From contig NZ_JRLF01000006.1 of NCBI RefSeq assembly GCF_001404985.1, forward strand, positions 372,001-436,000: a DNA stretch of 64,000 nucleotides. Direction: 5' to 3'. The translations under genes and the position numbers were made by a program. Source of the DNA: Flavobacterium aquidurense (GTDB lineage: Bacteria; Bacteroidota; Bacteroidia; Flavobacteriales; Flavobacteriaceae). Positions 26,645 through 35,900 of the stretch are shown here, piece after piece. The first letter of the stretch is position 1; every line of letters starts with the position of its first letter. A model generated the notes under the pieces. That model did no database searches and had not been told where the DNA came from. It saw only the letters and a program-made list of their open reading frames with translations.

Positions 26645-27946
26645 ATGAAAAAACAGAATCGAAAAAAGGTATTAAGCAAAGTCTTAATTATGATGTTATC
26701 CGTTATTACATTTTCCTGTCAGGATACCACATTAGAGGAAGCAGAAACTGCACCTGTGGCAGAAGTACAGCAAAATTTTAAAAAAGTAAGTATTGCCGCA
26801 AGTTCTGATTTGGCAAGAAGATGGGCGCCTATTCATTATAAAGATGTAGATGCTACGGGAACTTATGCCGAAGGAGGAAAATCAGATTACCTTACTGCAA
26901 TTAATTACGACAATGACTGGAATGGCGAAAACAACTGGAACAATCTACCTGCTTATGCAAATTCTTTAGCGGCACATTGCTACTATTCGATAGTCGAATC
27001 GAATACACATTGGTTTATTACTTATGCTTTTTTCTCTCCAAGAGATTGGACAGATAACCCGCTTTTGTACCAATTAGACCAGCATGAAAATGATTTAGAA
27101 GGGGTATTAATGATTGTAGAAAAAGACGGATCTGTTTATGGTGCCTTAAAAGGAGCTGTTACAGTAAGCCACTCAGACTTTTTTTCGTATGTACCATCCG
27201 GGAGTTCTTTTGTAAGCGGATTGGAAAGTATTGATGGAACATTACAAATGAGAGACTATAACGGAGAATTGCATCCGGTTACCGCACAAGATGCTAAGGG
27301 ACACAGTCTTAAAGCATGGCCTCAGCACGATATAGATGGAGACGGAATTATCTATTACCCATCAGCAAGCGGAGTGGCACAAATACCAGCTGATAATTAT
27401 GATAACTATGTAGAATACAAACTTGTGAATATTTTTGAAACCGGAGGATTGTGGGATCAGCGATTTAACACCCAATTATTTTCCAGCCCGGCGGGAGGAT
27501 TTACAGGAAATGATTTTAAAACTGGCGGAGCCAATGCTCCGTGGGCATGGAATGATGGAAATGATGCAATCGTACAAGGCGGGGAATTTGCAACGGATCC
27601 TGCAAAACTAGCTGATAATTATTTTGATGGCGTTGGTAACTTTTCACGTACTTATACTGATAATAAATACAATGCTTCAGCCGGAGGTATTGTAACGGTT
27701 TACCAAAATTGTAATTATACCGGTTATGCAATCGCTTTGCCTGCCGGTAATTATACCCTGGCACAGCTAAAATCATATGGCATTGTAAATGATGATTTAT
27801 CTTCTGTACGCCTGGAAAACGGATACAAGATTACCATGTATCAAAACGATAATTTTGGCGGAGAATCTGTTGTAATAACAGGAAATAACAGTTGCTTGGG
27901 AAGTTTTAATGATAAAGCCAGTTCTGTAAAAATTACTGCGATATAA
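26645..27946 (+). CDS. VPS62-like lipoprotein with beta/gamma-crystallin C-terminus
   Basis: The 433-residue protein has a lipoprotein signal (Cys25 in VITFSCQDT). Residues about 55-340 resemble the VPS62/DUF946 type: RWAPIHYKDVD, a YYSIVESNTHWFITYAFFSPRDW strand pair, then HENDLEGVLMIV, which recalls the HDWE motif of NPP1-like necrosis proteins. The last about 85 residues form a beta/gamma-crystallin domain of two Greek-key motifs (VTVYQNCNYTGYAIALPAGNY and ITMYQNDNFGGESVVITGN), a fold that often binds calcium. It should be on the cell surface or in the periplasm. Enzymatic activity is not established. The gene stands alone between two terminators. Confidence 0.7.
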   Translation: MKKQNRKKVLSKVLIMMLSVITFSCQDTTLEEAETAPVAEVQQNFKKVSIAASSDLARRWAPIHYKDVDATGTYAEGGKSDYLTAINYDNDWNGENNWNNLPAYANSLAAHCYYSIVESNTHWFITYAFFSPRDWTDNPLLYQLDQHENDLEGVLMIVEKDGSVYGALKGAVTVSHSDFFSYVPSGSSFVSGLESIDGTLQMRDYNGELHPVTAQDAKGHSLKAWPQHDIDGDGIIYYPSASGVAQIPADNYDNYVEYKLVNIFETGGLWDQRFNTQLFSSPAGGFTGNDFKTGGANAPWAWNDGNDAIVQGGEFATDPAKLADNYFDGVGNFSRTYTDNKYNASAGGIVTVYQNCNYTGYAIALPAGNYTLAQLKSYGIVNDDLSSVRLENGYKITMYQNDNFGGESVVITGNNSCLGSFNDKASSVKITAI

Positions 27947-27962
27947 ACCGCTTACTAAGTAT

Positions 27963-28028
27963 TTGGATATGCAAACGCGAATAAAGAAAAAAGCTTCTTT
28001 ACATTCTTGCTTGCATATCCAATTTTTA
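27963..28028 (+). terminator. Long hairpin terminator after the VPS62-like gene
   Basis: TTGGATATGCAA (27963-27974) pairs perfectly with TTGCATATCCAA (28011-28022). The 36-base interior contains a further AAAGAA / TTCTTT stem. A T-rich tract follows on the forward strand. It separates two convergent genes. Confidence 0.75.
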
Positions 28029-28060
28029 TTTTGATAATAATTGAAGCCTGTCAATTCCCG

Positions 28061-29569
28061 TTATGCGGCTTTTACCTTTGGAAACAACTTTATGATTAGT
28101 CCTTTAAGGCGTTGTTGATAATCTTCAATCAGCCATTTTTTGTAGTTGGTGCTGGCATTTTCCAGACATTTTACGTACTGTTTAACCCTCCATTCAATTT
28201 CAGGCTGTAATGCATCGGCCAATAACAAAGCTTCTGATACCGTTAGCGCATTATCAAGACACATTTTTGCCTGCTGTCTTATAGACTGCTGAATAACCGT
28301 TTTAGGCTTTTTATCAGTATGAAGCACTTCCTGATAATGTTCTTCAATATCAAAAGTCATTTCCAGTGTATTAGGAAACTGAGCTCTGAGTTCTGCCGAA
28401 AATCCATGAGATTGTACAGCCGATGTGCCGCCTCCCTGATAATGAAGCTGTTTAGCAAAGACATCAGGATGGTCAAAAACATTTTGCCAGTCAACTGGTT
28501 CTTCCCATTTACCAAATCGCTGGATATTATTGCCAAGATCGATAATCTCAAAAGTTTTTTTAGAAGGCAGGCTCCTTGCGCCTCTTCCTATCATTTGGTG
28601 GTATAATGTTATCGAAGTTGTAACACGGTTTAGTATAACATTCTGAACTGATGGCTCATCGAATCCGGTAGTCAAAATAGAAACCGAAGTCAAAACGGCG
28701 TCTTTTGTTTTTTTAAACCATTTTAGAATTTCCTTCCTTTCCTGCTCAGAACATTTATTATCGAGATGTTTAATCAAAATACCGGCATCCGTAAAGGTTT
28801 CATACACTTTTTGCGAAGCCGCAATTCCGTTATTAAATATCAGTGTCTTTTTTCCCGCAGCACGTTCTTTATAAGCTTTTAATAATAGTTCCTGCATGAC
28901 CGGAGAACTGTAAAGATCATTAGATGAACTAACCGTATAATCGCCATGCAATCCGGTTTTCAGCGAATTCAGTTCTACTTCATAAACATAGGATGTGGGT
29001 TTCGCCAGAAAACCTTTCTCAATAAGGCTAGAAATATTCTCACCTGAAATTAGTGACTTATAATGACTATTCATAGGTTTGGTAATATCAGAGCTAAAAG
29101 GTGTTGCAGTAACCCCAATCACAAAAGCCTTCTTAAAGCTCCCCATTAATTTCCTGAAAGAATTATGATGGGCTTCATCTACAATGACAAGACCAACATC
29201 TGCGGTTTTTATTTTTTTCGACTTTATCCTGTTACGCAGTGTTTCTACCATAGCAACATAGCAGTCGCAGTTTGCTTTAAGATTACCACTTGTACTATTT
29301 ATAATACGGTTTTCAACTCCCATTTTTTTCAGCGTTTTAGAAGTCTGTGTACATAATTCCCTGCGATGGGTCAGGATCATAACCTTTTTATTAAAGCGCT
29401 CCATGAATTGTCTGGCAATTTCTGAAAACACAACTGTTTTTCCTCCGCCTGTAGGCAGTTGATATAAGAGCTTCAAATTTGAAGCATTTTCCAGCTGGTC
29501 CAGTATATTATTAATATCCGTTTGCTGATAAGCATATAATGCCTGAACAGGTTTTGTAGTCGTTTTCAT
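28061..29569 (-). CDS. SF2 DEAD/DEAH-box helicase
   Basis: I choose the Met at 29569 because it is followed by the conserved ALYAYQQTDINNIL helicase entry; an upstream in-frame Met at 29626 would add 19 residues. The protein has about 502 residues. Motif I is LLYQLPTGGGKTVVF, motif II VDEAHHNS, motif III GVTATPF, motif V/VI TTGFDEPS and YHQMIGRGARS. It belongs to the RecG/RAD25-like (ResIII-type) group of ATP-dependent nucleic-acid remodelers. The C-terminal about 100 residues are helical with no recognised domain. No nuclease, methyltransferase or other defence partner is adjacent, so a general housekeeping or repair role is as likely as defence. Confidence 0.85.
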   Translation of the reverse strand: MKTTTKPVQALYAYQQTDINNILDQLENASNLKLLYQLPTGGGKTVVFSEIARQFMERFNKKVMILTHRRELCTQTSKTLKKMGVENRIINSTSGNLKANCDCYVAMVETLRNRIKSKKIKTADVGLVIVDEAHHNSFRKLMGSFKKAFVIGVTATPFSSDITKPMNSHYKSLISGENISSLIEKGFLAKPTSYVYEVELNSLKTGLHGDYTVSSSNDLYSSPVMQELLLKAYKERAAGKKTLIFNNGIAASQKVYETFTDAGILIKHLDNKCSEQERKEILKWFKKTKDAVLTSVSILTTGFDEPSVQNVILNRVTTSITLYHQMIGRGARSLPSKKTFEIIDLGNNIQRFGKWEEPVDWQNVFDHPDVFAKQLHYQGGGTSAVQSHGFSAELRAQFPNTLEMTFDIEEHYQEVLHTDKKPKTVIQQSIRQQAKMCLDNALTVSEALLLADALQPEIEWRVKQYVKCLENASTNYKKWLIEDYQQRLKGLIIKLFPKVKAA

Positions 29570-29626
29570 CTTGTATCTGATTTTGTTTATGCCATTTGTT
29601 TTTGTTACGTTTTTAATCATTGACAA

Positions 29627-29941
29627 GCAGAAATTATCGATTCAATTTTCCTGTCATTAATTATAATTAAAATTATTATATAGAAATCAGAGTTGCTTTA
29701 CAGTTTTGCATTGCTTTATTATATTATCCTCACTGTAATAAAGAAATAAAGTGGCAAGAGAAACAGTTCGTGAGACAACATTAAACTTTAGGTTGATATA
29801 TAATAATGTAGTGAAGATGAGAATTTAACAATCCTTCGCTAAAATTGTATAAAATCAGCTGTAGGCATATAATGTACTTTTAAATTATATTCTATTTGAA
29901 AAAATAGATCATTAGTACACTATTAATTTAAACCTATTTTT
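29627..29941. other. Intergenic region between divergent helicase and acidic-protein genes
   Basis: AT-rich, with no supported gene. A small hairpin TCTATTT-GAAA-AAATAGA lies at 29891-29908, about 35 bases before the acidic protein start. It has a GNRA-type tetraloop if transcribed. No clear -33/-7 pair was found. Confidence 0.45.
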
Positions 29942-30229
29942 ATGAAATCTGACAATTACTTTTTTGGGTCTGAGGAATCTGCAGGCGATATGACATATTA
30001 TGAAGAACAACTATTATTAAATTACGATGATTATCTGGACAATGCTTTTGAAGCAGAATTAACAGCCAGCAATCATTACAACCTTGAACTTGGAGACCTG
30101 GAAGAGGATCTTGAAGATGATATGCATTCTGAATACGACGAAAATGATTGGGAAGAACTGGATTCAGAGAATGATCCCGAAGGAGAATATGATAAAACCG
30201 AAGAACAGCCGGGAACTTTTTTAATGTAA
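29942..30229 (+). CDS. Small, highly acidic protein of unknown function
   Basis: The 95-residue protein has no signal peptide or membrane helix. Its C-terminal half is dominated by Asp and Glu (GDLEEDLEDDMHSEYDEND, then DSENDPEGEYDKTEEQ), giving a very low isoelectric point, and it is Tyr-rich in the N-terminal half. I recognise no family. It has its own strong terminator and a well-spaced AT-rich leader, which supports it being a real expressed gene. A DNA-mimic or chaperone-like role is conceivable for such composition, but nothing here shows it. Confidence 0.6.
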   Translation: MKSDNYFFGSEESAGDMTYYEEQLLLNYDDYLDNAFEAELTASNHYNLELGDLEEDLEDDMHSEYDENDWEELDSENDPEGEYDKTEEQPGTFLM

Positions 30230-30256
30230 AATTTAATCCGGATTTACAATACTATA

Positions 30257-30285
30257 AAAAGCCGATGAGAGATTCATCGGCTTTT
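30257..30285 (+). terminator. Intrinsic terminator after the acidic protein gene
   Basis: A perfect 12-bp stem (AAAAGCCGATGA / TCATCGGCTTTT) with a 5-base loop, 28 bases after the stop codon. Confidence 0.85.
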
Positions 30286-30402
30286 GTATGAACAATAAAT
30301 AATACATGAGAATTATAAAACATTAAACTAAAATTATGTAAGAAATATTAAAATCATAATATTTATTTTTCTTTCTTATATTTTTTTCAAACCAACCCAT
30401 AT

Positions 30403-30486
30403 ATGACAAAACTTTACTTAACTATTTCTTCATTAATTTTCGGTTTACTTATACATTTCAGTAAAGGCTTTGCCTTTTATAATTAA
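30403..30486 (+). CDS. Possible 27-residue hydrophobic small ORF
   Basis: An ATG at 30403 opens a short frame encoding MTKLYLTISSLIFGLLIHFSK and six further residues, ending TAA at 30484-30486. That stop is 13 bases before the ATG of the response regulator at 30500. The peptide is a single hydrophobic segment with a basic N-terminus, like a small membrane protein, a leader peptide or the signal-peptide remnant of a lost gene. The support is only composition and spacing. Confidence 0.35.
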   Translation: MTKLYLTISSLIFGLLIHFSKGFAFYN

Positions 30487-30499
30487 ACCCAAAAAGATA

Positions 30500-30877
30500 A
30501 TGATATACAAAAACATACTTCAAATCGACGATGATATCGACGATTGTGAATTTTTTATGGAAGCCGTTCAGGAAATTTCAGGCGCTGCTTATACTGGCAT
30601 GCAGAATCCTGTTGAGGCTTTACGCAAATTAATTGGAAAACAAATTCAGCCGGATGTTATTTTTCTGGACCTGAATATGCCGGTAATGTCCGGATTTGAA
30701 TTCTTAACTGAAATAAAAAAACAGGATATCATCAAAAATATTCCCATCATAATATTTTCTACTTCTCAATTGAATGAAGTAATATTAAAAGCAAAAAATT
30801 ACGGTGCCAACGAATATATTTCGAAACCAAGCGATTTTAATGAATTAAAAAAAATTCTTAGTTATTATATCATATAA
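30500..30877 (+). CDS. Single-domain response regulator (CheY-like, Rcp1 type)
   Basis: I place the start at the Met at 30500 (MIYKNILQIDDD), since a start at 30470 adds ten residues not typical of REC domains. The 125 residues are one receiver domain: acidic pair Asp10-Asp12 region, phosphoacceptor Asp57 in VIFLDLNMP, Thr/Ser in IFSTSQ, and Lys in ISKPSDF. There is no output domain, so it probably acts as a phosphate shuttle or by protein contact. It is the first gene of the signalling cluster that continues with the CHASE3 kinase. Confidence 0.88.
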   Translation: MIYKNILQIDDDIDDCEFFMEAVQEISGAAYTGMQNPVEALRKLIGKQIQPDVIFLDLNMPVMSGFEFLTEIKKQDIIKNIPIIIFSTSQLNEVILKAKNYGANEYISKPSDFNELKKILSYYII

Positions 30878-30989
30878 TACATGTCTATACCTAATCCTAT
30901 ATCTGCGCTATTTTTTAAATGTCTTCTTTTTTTTGCTATTTTTATTATTGAATTAAGGTTCAACTTCATTTTATTTTAAGAGGAAGACA

Positions 30990-32435
30990 ATGAAACTATC
31001 GACTCAAATATTGTGGGCATTCACTCTTGTAATTTTACTTTCTATTGCAGATTCGTATACCAATTACAATATGTCGAAAAAAGTACAGCTTAATTCGCAA
31101 TTTCTCTCCAGATCTGAAGCTATAATTAGAAATTCAAACAAAACGCACAGAGCAATTCTTGAAATGCAAAGTGCCGTACGCGGATATTTCCTTACTAACG
31201 ACACTACGTTTTTAGATGAATATTATCAGGGCATTAAAACAGTACCAATTTTTTTTGCAGAACAACAAATCCTTGTCGGACAAAATAATTCACAACGGTC
31301 CATACTCGATTCTATAAGCGTCCTTCACACACAATGGCTTACTTATTCTTCTCAATTAATTGAGGCAAGAACCCATAACGCTAAATCGTACGAGACCCTT
31401 TTTGAAACCGGATTAAAAAAACATTATGGTAAAAATATAAACGATAATATTACTCAAAAGTTTAAAAAGTTTGACAAAATAGAATACAAAACCCGAAAAT
31501 ATCACAGCGATATGTTACTGCATTCGTTAGAAAAAACCAGAATATTTTCATTGATATTTCTATCGTTAACTGTCTTTTTAGGCTTTTGCAGTATCATTTA
31601 TATTATCATTATGATTACCAACCGAATCAACTCTATGGTTCAGGTGGCAGACACGATCTCAAAAGGAAAATTCACGGTTATAGAAGATTACAGAAACGAT
31701 GAGTTAAGCGCCCTGGCCGCATCATTGAATATTATGTCTCGAAGGCTTGAAAAAAATATTCACGAACTCGAAAACAAAAATGAGGAACTCAACAAATTTG
31801 CTTACGTAGTTTCTCACGATCTTAAAGCTCCTTTGCGTGGTATTTACAACGTTATTACCTGGATCGAAGAGGATTTTTCGCAAGAGGTTTCTCTTAATCT
31901 AAAAAATTATCTGGACATAATCCCTAAAAGAACCCAGCGTATGGAAGCGCTGATTAATGGTTTGCTGGATTATGCGCGTATCAATCGTAAAACTCCTTCT
32001 GAACTGGTAAATATCAATACGCTGGTTGCTGATATTACCCAATTGATCGTACCAAGAACGTTCATACTTACTATTGATCAGCTTCCTGAGCTTTATACAG
32101 AACGTCTTAAACTCGAACAATTATTCTCTAACCTGATTAGCAATGCTGTTAAATATGCGAAACCGGAAAACGCCCGCATCGAAATAAGATGCAAAAAAGT
32201 GGGCAGCTTTTACGAGTTTTCAATAAAAGACAATGGTATTGGCATTGATCAGGAATACCATCAAAAAATATTTGAAATTTTCCAGACCCTAAGAGAGAAA
32301 AATGAAGTAGAAAGTACCGGCGTGGGATTGGCAATAGTTAAAAAAATTATTGATGAACAGGGAGAAAACATCTATGTTGAATCAAAACTAGGCGAAGGCA
32401 CCGAATTTACCTTTACATGGCGAAATAATAAATAA
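30990..32435 (+). CDS. CHASE3-domain sensor histidine kinase
   Basis: The 481-residue membrane kinase has an N-terminal membrane helix (about residues 7-25). A periplasmic CHASE3-type helical sensor follows (about 30-180, including MQSAVRGYFLTNDTTFLDEYYQG). Next come a second membrane helix (about 188-212), a HAMP domain (about 212-265), HisKA with His276 in YVVSHDLKAPLRG, and a HATPase domain (NLISNAVKYA, DNGIGI, STGVGLAIVKKI). The SHDLKAPL type of kinase resembles bacteriophytochrome-like and Rcp1-partner kinases, which signal to single-domain regulators; two of these flank it. Its stop is one base before the next start. Confidence 0.92.
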   Translation: MKLSTQILWAFTLVILLSIADSYTNYNMSKKVQLNSQFLSRSEAIIRNSNKTHRAILEMQSAVRGYFLTNDTTFLDEYYQGIKTVPIFFAEQQILVGQNNSQRSILDSISVLHTQWLTYSSQLIEARTHNAKSYETLFETGLKKHYGKNINDNITQKFKKFDKIEYKTRKYHSDMLLHSLEKTRIFSLIFLSLTVFLGFCSIIYIIIMITNRINSMVQVADTISKGKFTVIEDYRNDELSALAASLNIMSRRLEKNIHELENKNEELNKFAYVVSHDLKAPLRGIYNVITWIEEDFSQEVSLNLKNYLDIIPKRTQRMEALINGLLDYARINRKTPSELVNINTLVADITQLIVPRTFILTIDQLPELYTERLKLEQLFSNLISNAVKYAKPENARIEIRCKKVGSFYEFSIKDNGIGIDQEYHQKIFEIFQTLREKNEVESTGVGLAIVKKIIDEQGENIYVESKLGEGTEFTFTWRNNK

Positions 32436-32436
32436 T

Positions 32437-32868
32437 ATGAGAACACCTAACATTTTACTAATTGAAGATGATGAACTGGACACTATTTCTGTAGAACGTT
32501 CCTTAAAAAAATTAGAAATCACCTATATTCTTCACACGGCATACAATGGGCTTGAAGCGCTTAATTTATTGCGGGATAAAAATAAACCCCTCGTTCCGGA
32601 CGTTATTCTTTTAGATATTAATATGCCCAGAATGAACGGAATAGAATTTCTTAAAATTCTAAGATCAGATGAAAACCTAAAACATCTGAAAGTTTTTATT
32701 ATGACCACTTCATCTGAAAGCAATGACAGGGTAATCGCAGAAGAATTGGGTATTTCAGGATATATCATTAAACCCTTAAATTATACTGATAATACGAAAA
32801 GACCTGATTCAATGGATGCCTTCGTGCAGTTTCACCTTCGGAAAATTTTAATAAATGCCGATCTCTAA
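32437..32868 (+). CDS. Single-domain response regulator
   Basis: The 143-residue protein is one receiver domain of the Rcp1 type: Glu10-Asp11-Asp12, phosphoacceptor Asp60 in VILLDINMP, Thr/Ser in MTTSSE, and Lys in IIKPLNY. A short C-terminal helix follows. It starts one base after the CHASE3 kinase stop, so the two are translationally coupled, and it is the most likely direct phosphorylation target of that kinase. There is no DNA-binding output domain. Confidence 0.9.
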   Translation: MRTPNILLIEDDELDTISVERSLKKLEITYILHTAYNGLEALNLLRDKNKPLVPDVILLDINMPRMNGIEFLKILRSDENLKHLKVFIMTTSSESNDRVIAEELGISGYIIKPLNYTDNTKRPDSMDAFVQFHLRKILINADL

Positions 32869-32946
32869 ATCTTAAAAAATATTTTACCAATAGCATACCA
32901 AAACCCAAAATCAAAAACTTAATCCTACACCAACGTACACCTAGCT

Positions 32947-35900
32947 ATGAAAAAAATAAAACATATCGATAAAACACCAGACGATAAGTTGCTCATTGCC
33001 CTTCCTGTTATAACAAATGAAAATACAGCTGGCAGTAAAAGCAAAAAAAAGAATCCTGACGAGGAATCTATCCTGAGTGATGCGGAGTTTTTAAAAATTT
33101 TACTGAAAGTTAAAAATGGTAATTTCTCCCAGCGTTTTCCTACCGATCAAAACGGAATAAAAAGGTCGATCTGCGATACTTTAAATGAAATTATTGACCT
33201 GAACGAAAGGATGGTTTTTGAATTTCAGAAAGTAGGAAAAAGTATTGGTAAACAAGGAAAACTAACCAATCGTGTAGTGCTGGATGGTGCACGTGGTTCA
33301 TGGAGTTCGTGTGTTGATTCTGTCAATACACTGATTTCTGATCTGGTTCATCCAACGATTGAAATAGCACACGTAATCACCTCAGTAGCAAAAGGAAACC
33401 TATCCCAGGAAATGCCTTTATCTATTGAGGGAAATCCGCTTCAGGGAGAATTTTTAAGAATTGCCAAAGAGGTAAACGGAATGGTGAAACAGCTGAACCT
33501 TTTCTCGATGGAAGTAACCCGTGTGGCACGTGAGGTAGGTACAGAAGGTAAATTGGGAGGTCAGGCAAAAGTGCGTGGTGTGGGCGGTGTATGGAAAGAT
33601 TTGACCGACTCTGTAAATAAAATGGCCAGTAACCTTACCGGTCAGGTACGTAATATTGCCGATGTAACTACTGCGGTGGCAAAAGGAGATTTATCTAAAA
33701 AAATTACCGTTGACGTAAAAGGAGAAATCCTGGAACTAAAAAACACCATCAATACGATGGTAGATCAGCTGAACTCCTTTTCTTCTGAGGTGACGCGTGT
33801 GGCGCGTGAGGTTGGTACCGAAGGAAAACTGGGCGGTCAGGCACAAGTAAAAGGTGTTGGAGGAACCTGGAAAGATTTAACCGATTCTGTAAACCAGATG
33901 GCATCGAACTTAACCGGACAGGTACGTAATATTGCCGATGTAACAACTGCGGTAGCAAAAGGAGATCTTTCGAAAAAAATTACCGTTGACGTAAAAGGGG
34001 AAATCCTGGAACTTAAAGATACGATTAACACGATGGTAGATCAGCTGAATTCCTTCTCTTCTGAGGTAACACGTGTATCACGTGAAGTAGGTTCTGAAGG
34101 AAAACTGGGAGGTCAGGCAAAAGTACGAGGTGTGGGTGGAGTTTGGAAAGATTTGACCGATTCGGTGAATCAGATGGCGTCTAACTTAACGGGGCAGGTA
34201 CGTAATATTGCCGAGGTAACCACAGCGGTAGCTAAAGGAGATTTATCTAAAAAAATTACAGTAAACGTTGAAGGAGAGATCCTGGAACTAAAAAATACCA
34301 TCAATACCATGGTGGATCAGCTGAACTCATTCGGTTCTGAGGTAACTCGTGTGGCGCGTGAGGTAGGTTCTGAAGGAAAACTGGGTGGTCAGGCCAAAGT
34401 AAAAGGTGTTGGTGGAACCTGGAAAGATTTAACCGATTCGGTGAATCAGATGGCATCGAACTTAACCGGTCAGGTGCGTAATATTGCCGAGGTAACCACA
34501 GCGGTAGCAAACGGGGATTTATCAAAAAAAATTACCGCTGTAGCCGAAGGGGAAATTCTGGAATTGAAGAAAACCATCAATACGATGGTAGATCAGCTGA
34601 ACTCCTTCTCGTCTGAGGTGACGCGTGTGGCTCTTGAAGTAGGAACCGAAGGAAAACTGGGCGGTCAGGCAAAAGTAAAAGGTGTTGGAGGAACCTGGAA
34701 AGATTTGACCGATTCTGTGAATCAGATGGCATCGAACTTAACCGGACAGGTGCGTAATATTGCCGAGGTAACAACAGCGGTAGCAAAAGGAGATTTATCA
34801 CGTCAGATTACCGTTGATACCAAAGGAGAAATTTTAGAGCTTAAAAATACCATTAATACCATGGTGGGTCAGCTGAATTCGTTTGCCTCTGAGGTAACCC
34901 GTGTGGCGCGTGAAGTTGGTACGGAAGGAAAACTGGGCGGGCAAGCGCAGGTTGAAGGTGTTGGCGGAACCTGGAAAGATTTAACAGATTCCGTAAATCA
35001 GATGGCTTCTAACCTTACCGGACAGGTACGTAATATTGCCGAAGTAACCACAGCGGTGGCAAAAGGAGATTTATCGCTCCAGATTACTGTTGACGTAAAA
35101 GGAGAAATCTTAGAGCTTAAAAATACGATTAATACCATGGTGGATCAGCTTCGGGGTTTTGCCTCAGAAGTAACAAGGGTTTCACGAGAAGTAGGAACCG
35201 AAGGAAAACTGGGCGGACAAGCAAACGTTCCGGGAGTTGCAGGAACCTGGAAAGATTTAACCGATTCCGTGAACCAAATGGCAGGAAATCTTACTGCTCA
35301 GGTACGTAATATTGCCGATGTGGCGATTGCGGTTGCCAACGGAGATATGTCCCGAAAAATTACGGTTGACGTACGCGGAGAAATTCTTCAGTTAAAAGAG
35401 ACCCTGAATACAATGGTAGATCAGCTTCGTGAGTTCGCCTCTGAAGTAACTCGTGTGGCGCGTGAGGTGGGTACCGAAGGAAAACTGGGCGGACAGGCAA
35501 ATGTTCCCGGAGTTGCAGGAACCTGGAAGGATTTAACAGATTCCGTGAACCAAATGGCGGGTAACCTAACCACGCAGGTACGTAATATTGCCGAGGTAAC
35601 CATTGCCGTGGCAAATGGGGATATGTCGAAAAAAATTACTGCCGACGTTCGTGGAGAGATTCTGCAATTGAAAGAAACCGTAAATACAATGGTGGATCAA
35701 CTTCGTGCATTCGCCTCTGAGGTAACTCGTGTGGCGCGTGAGGTTGGAACCGACGGAAAATTGGGCGGTCAGGCATTCGTACCTGGAGTTGCCGGAACCT
35801 GGAAAGATTTGACCGATTCCGTTAACCAGATGGCATCGAACTTAACGGGGCAGGTTCGTAATATTGCCGATGTAACAAAAGCGGTTGCAAATGGTGACCT

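Noticed and set aside
28061-29569. Helicase considered as part of an anti-phage defence system
   Set aside because: No nuclease, methyltransferase, toxin or other defence-type partner is adjacent; it stands alone between unrelated genes.
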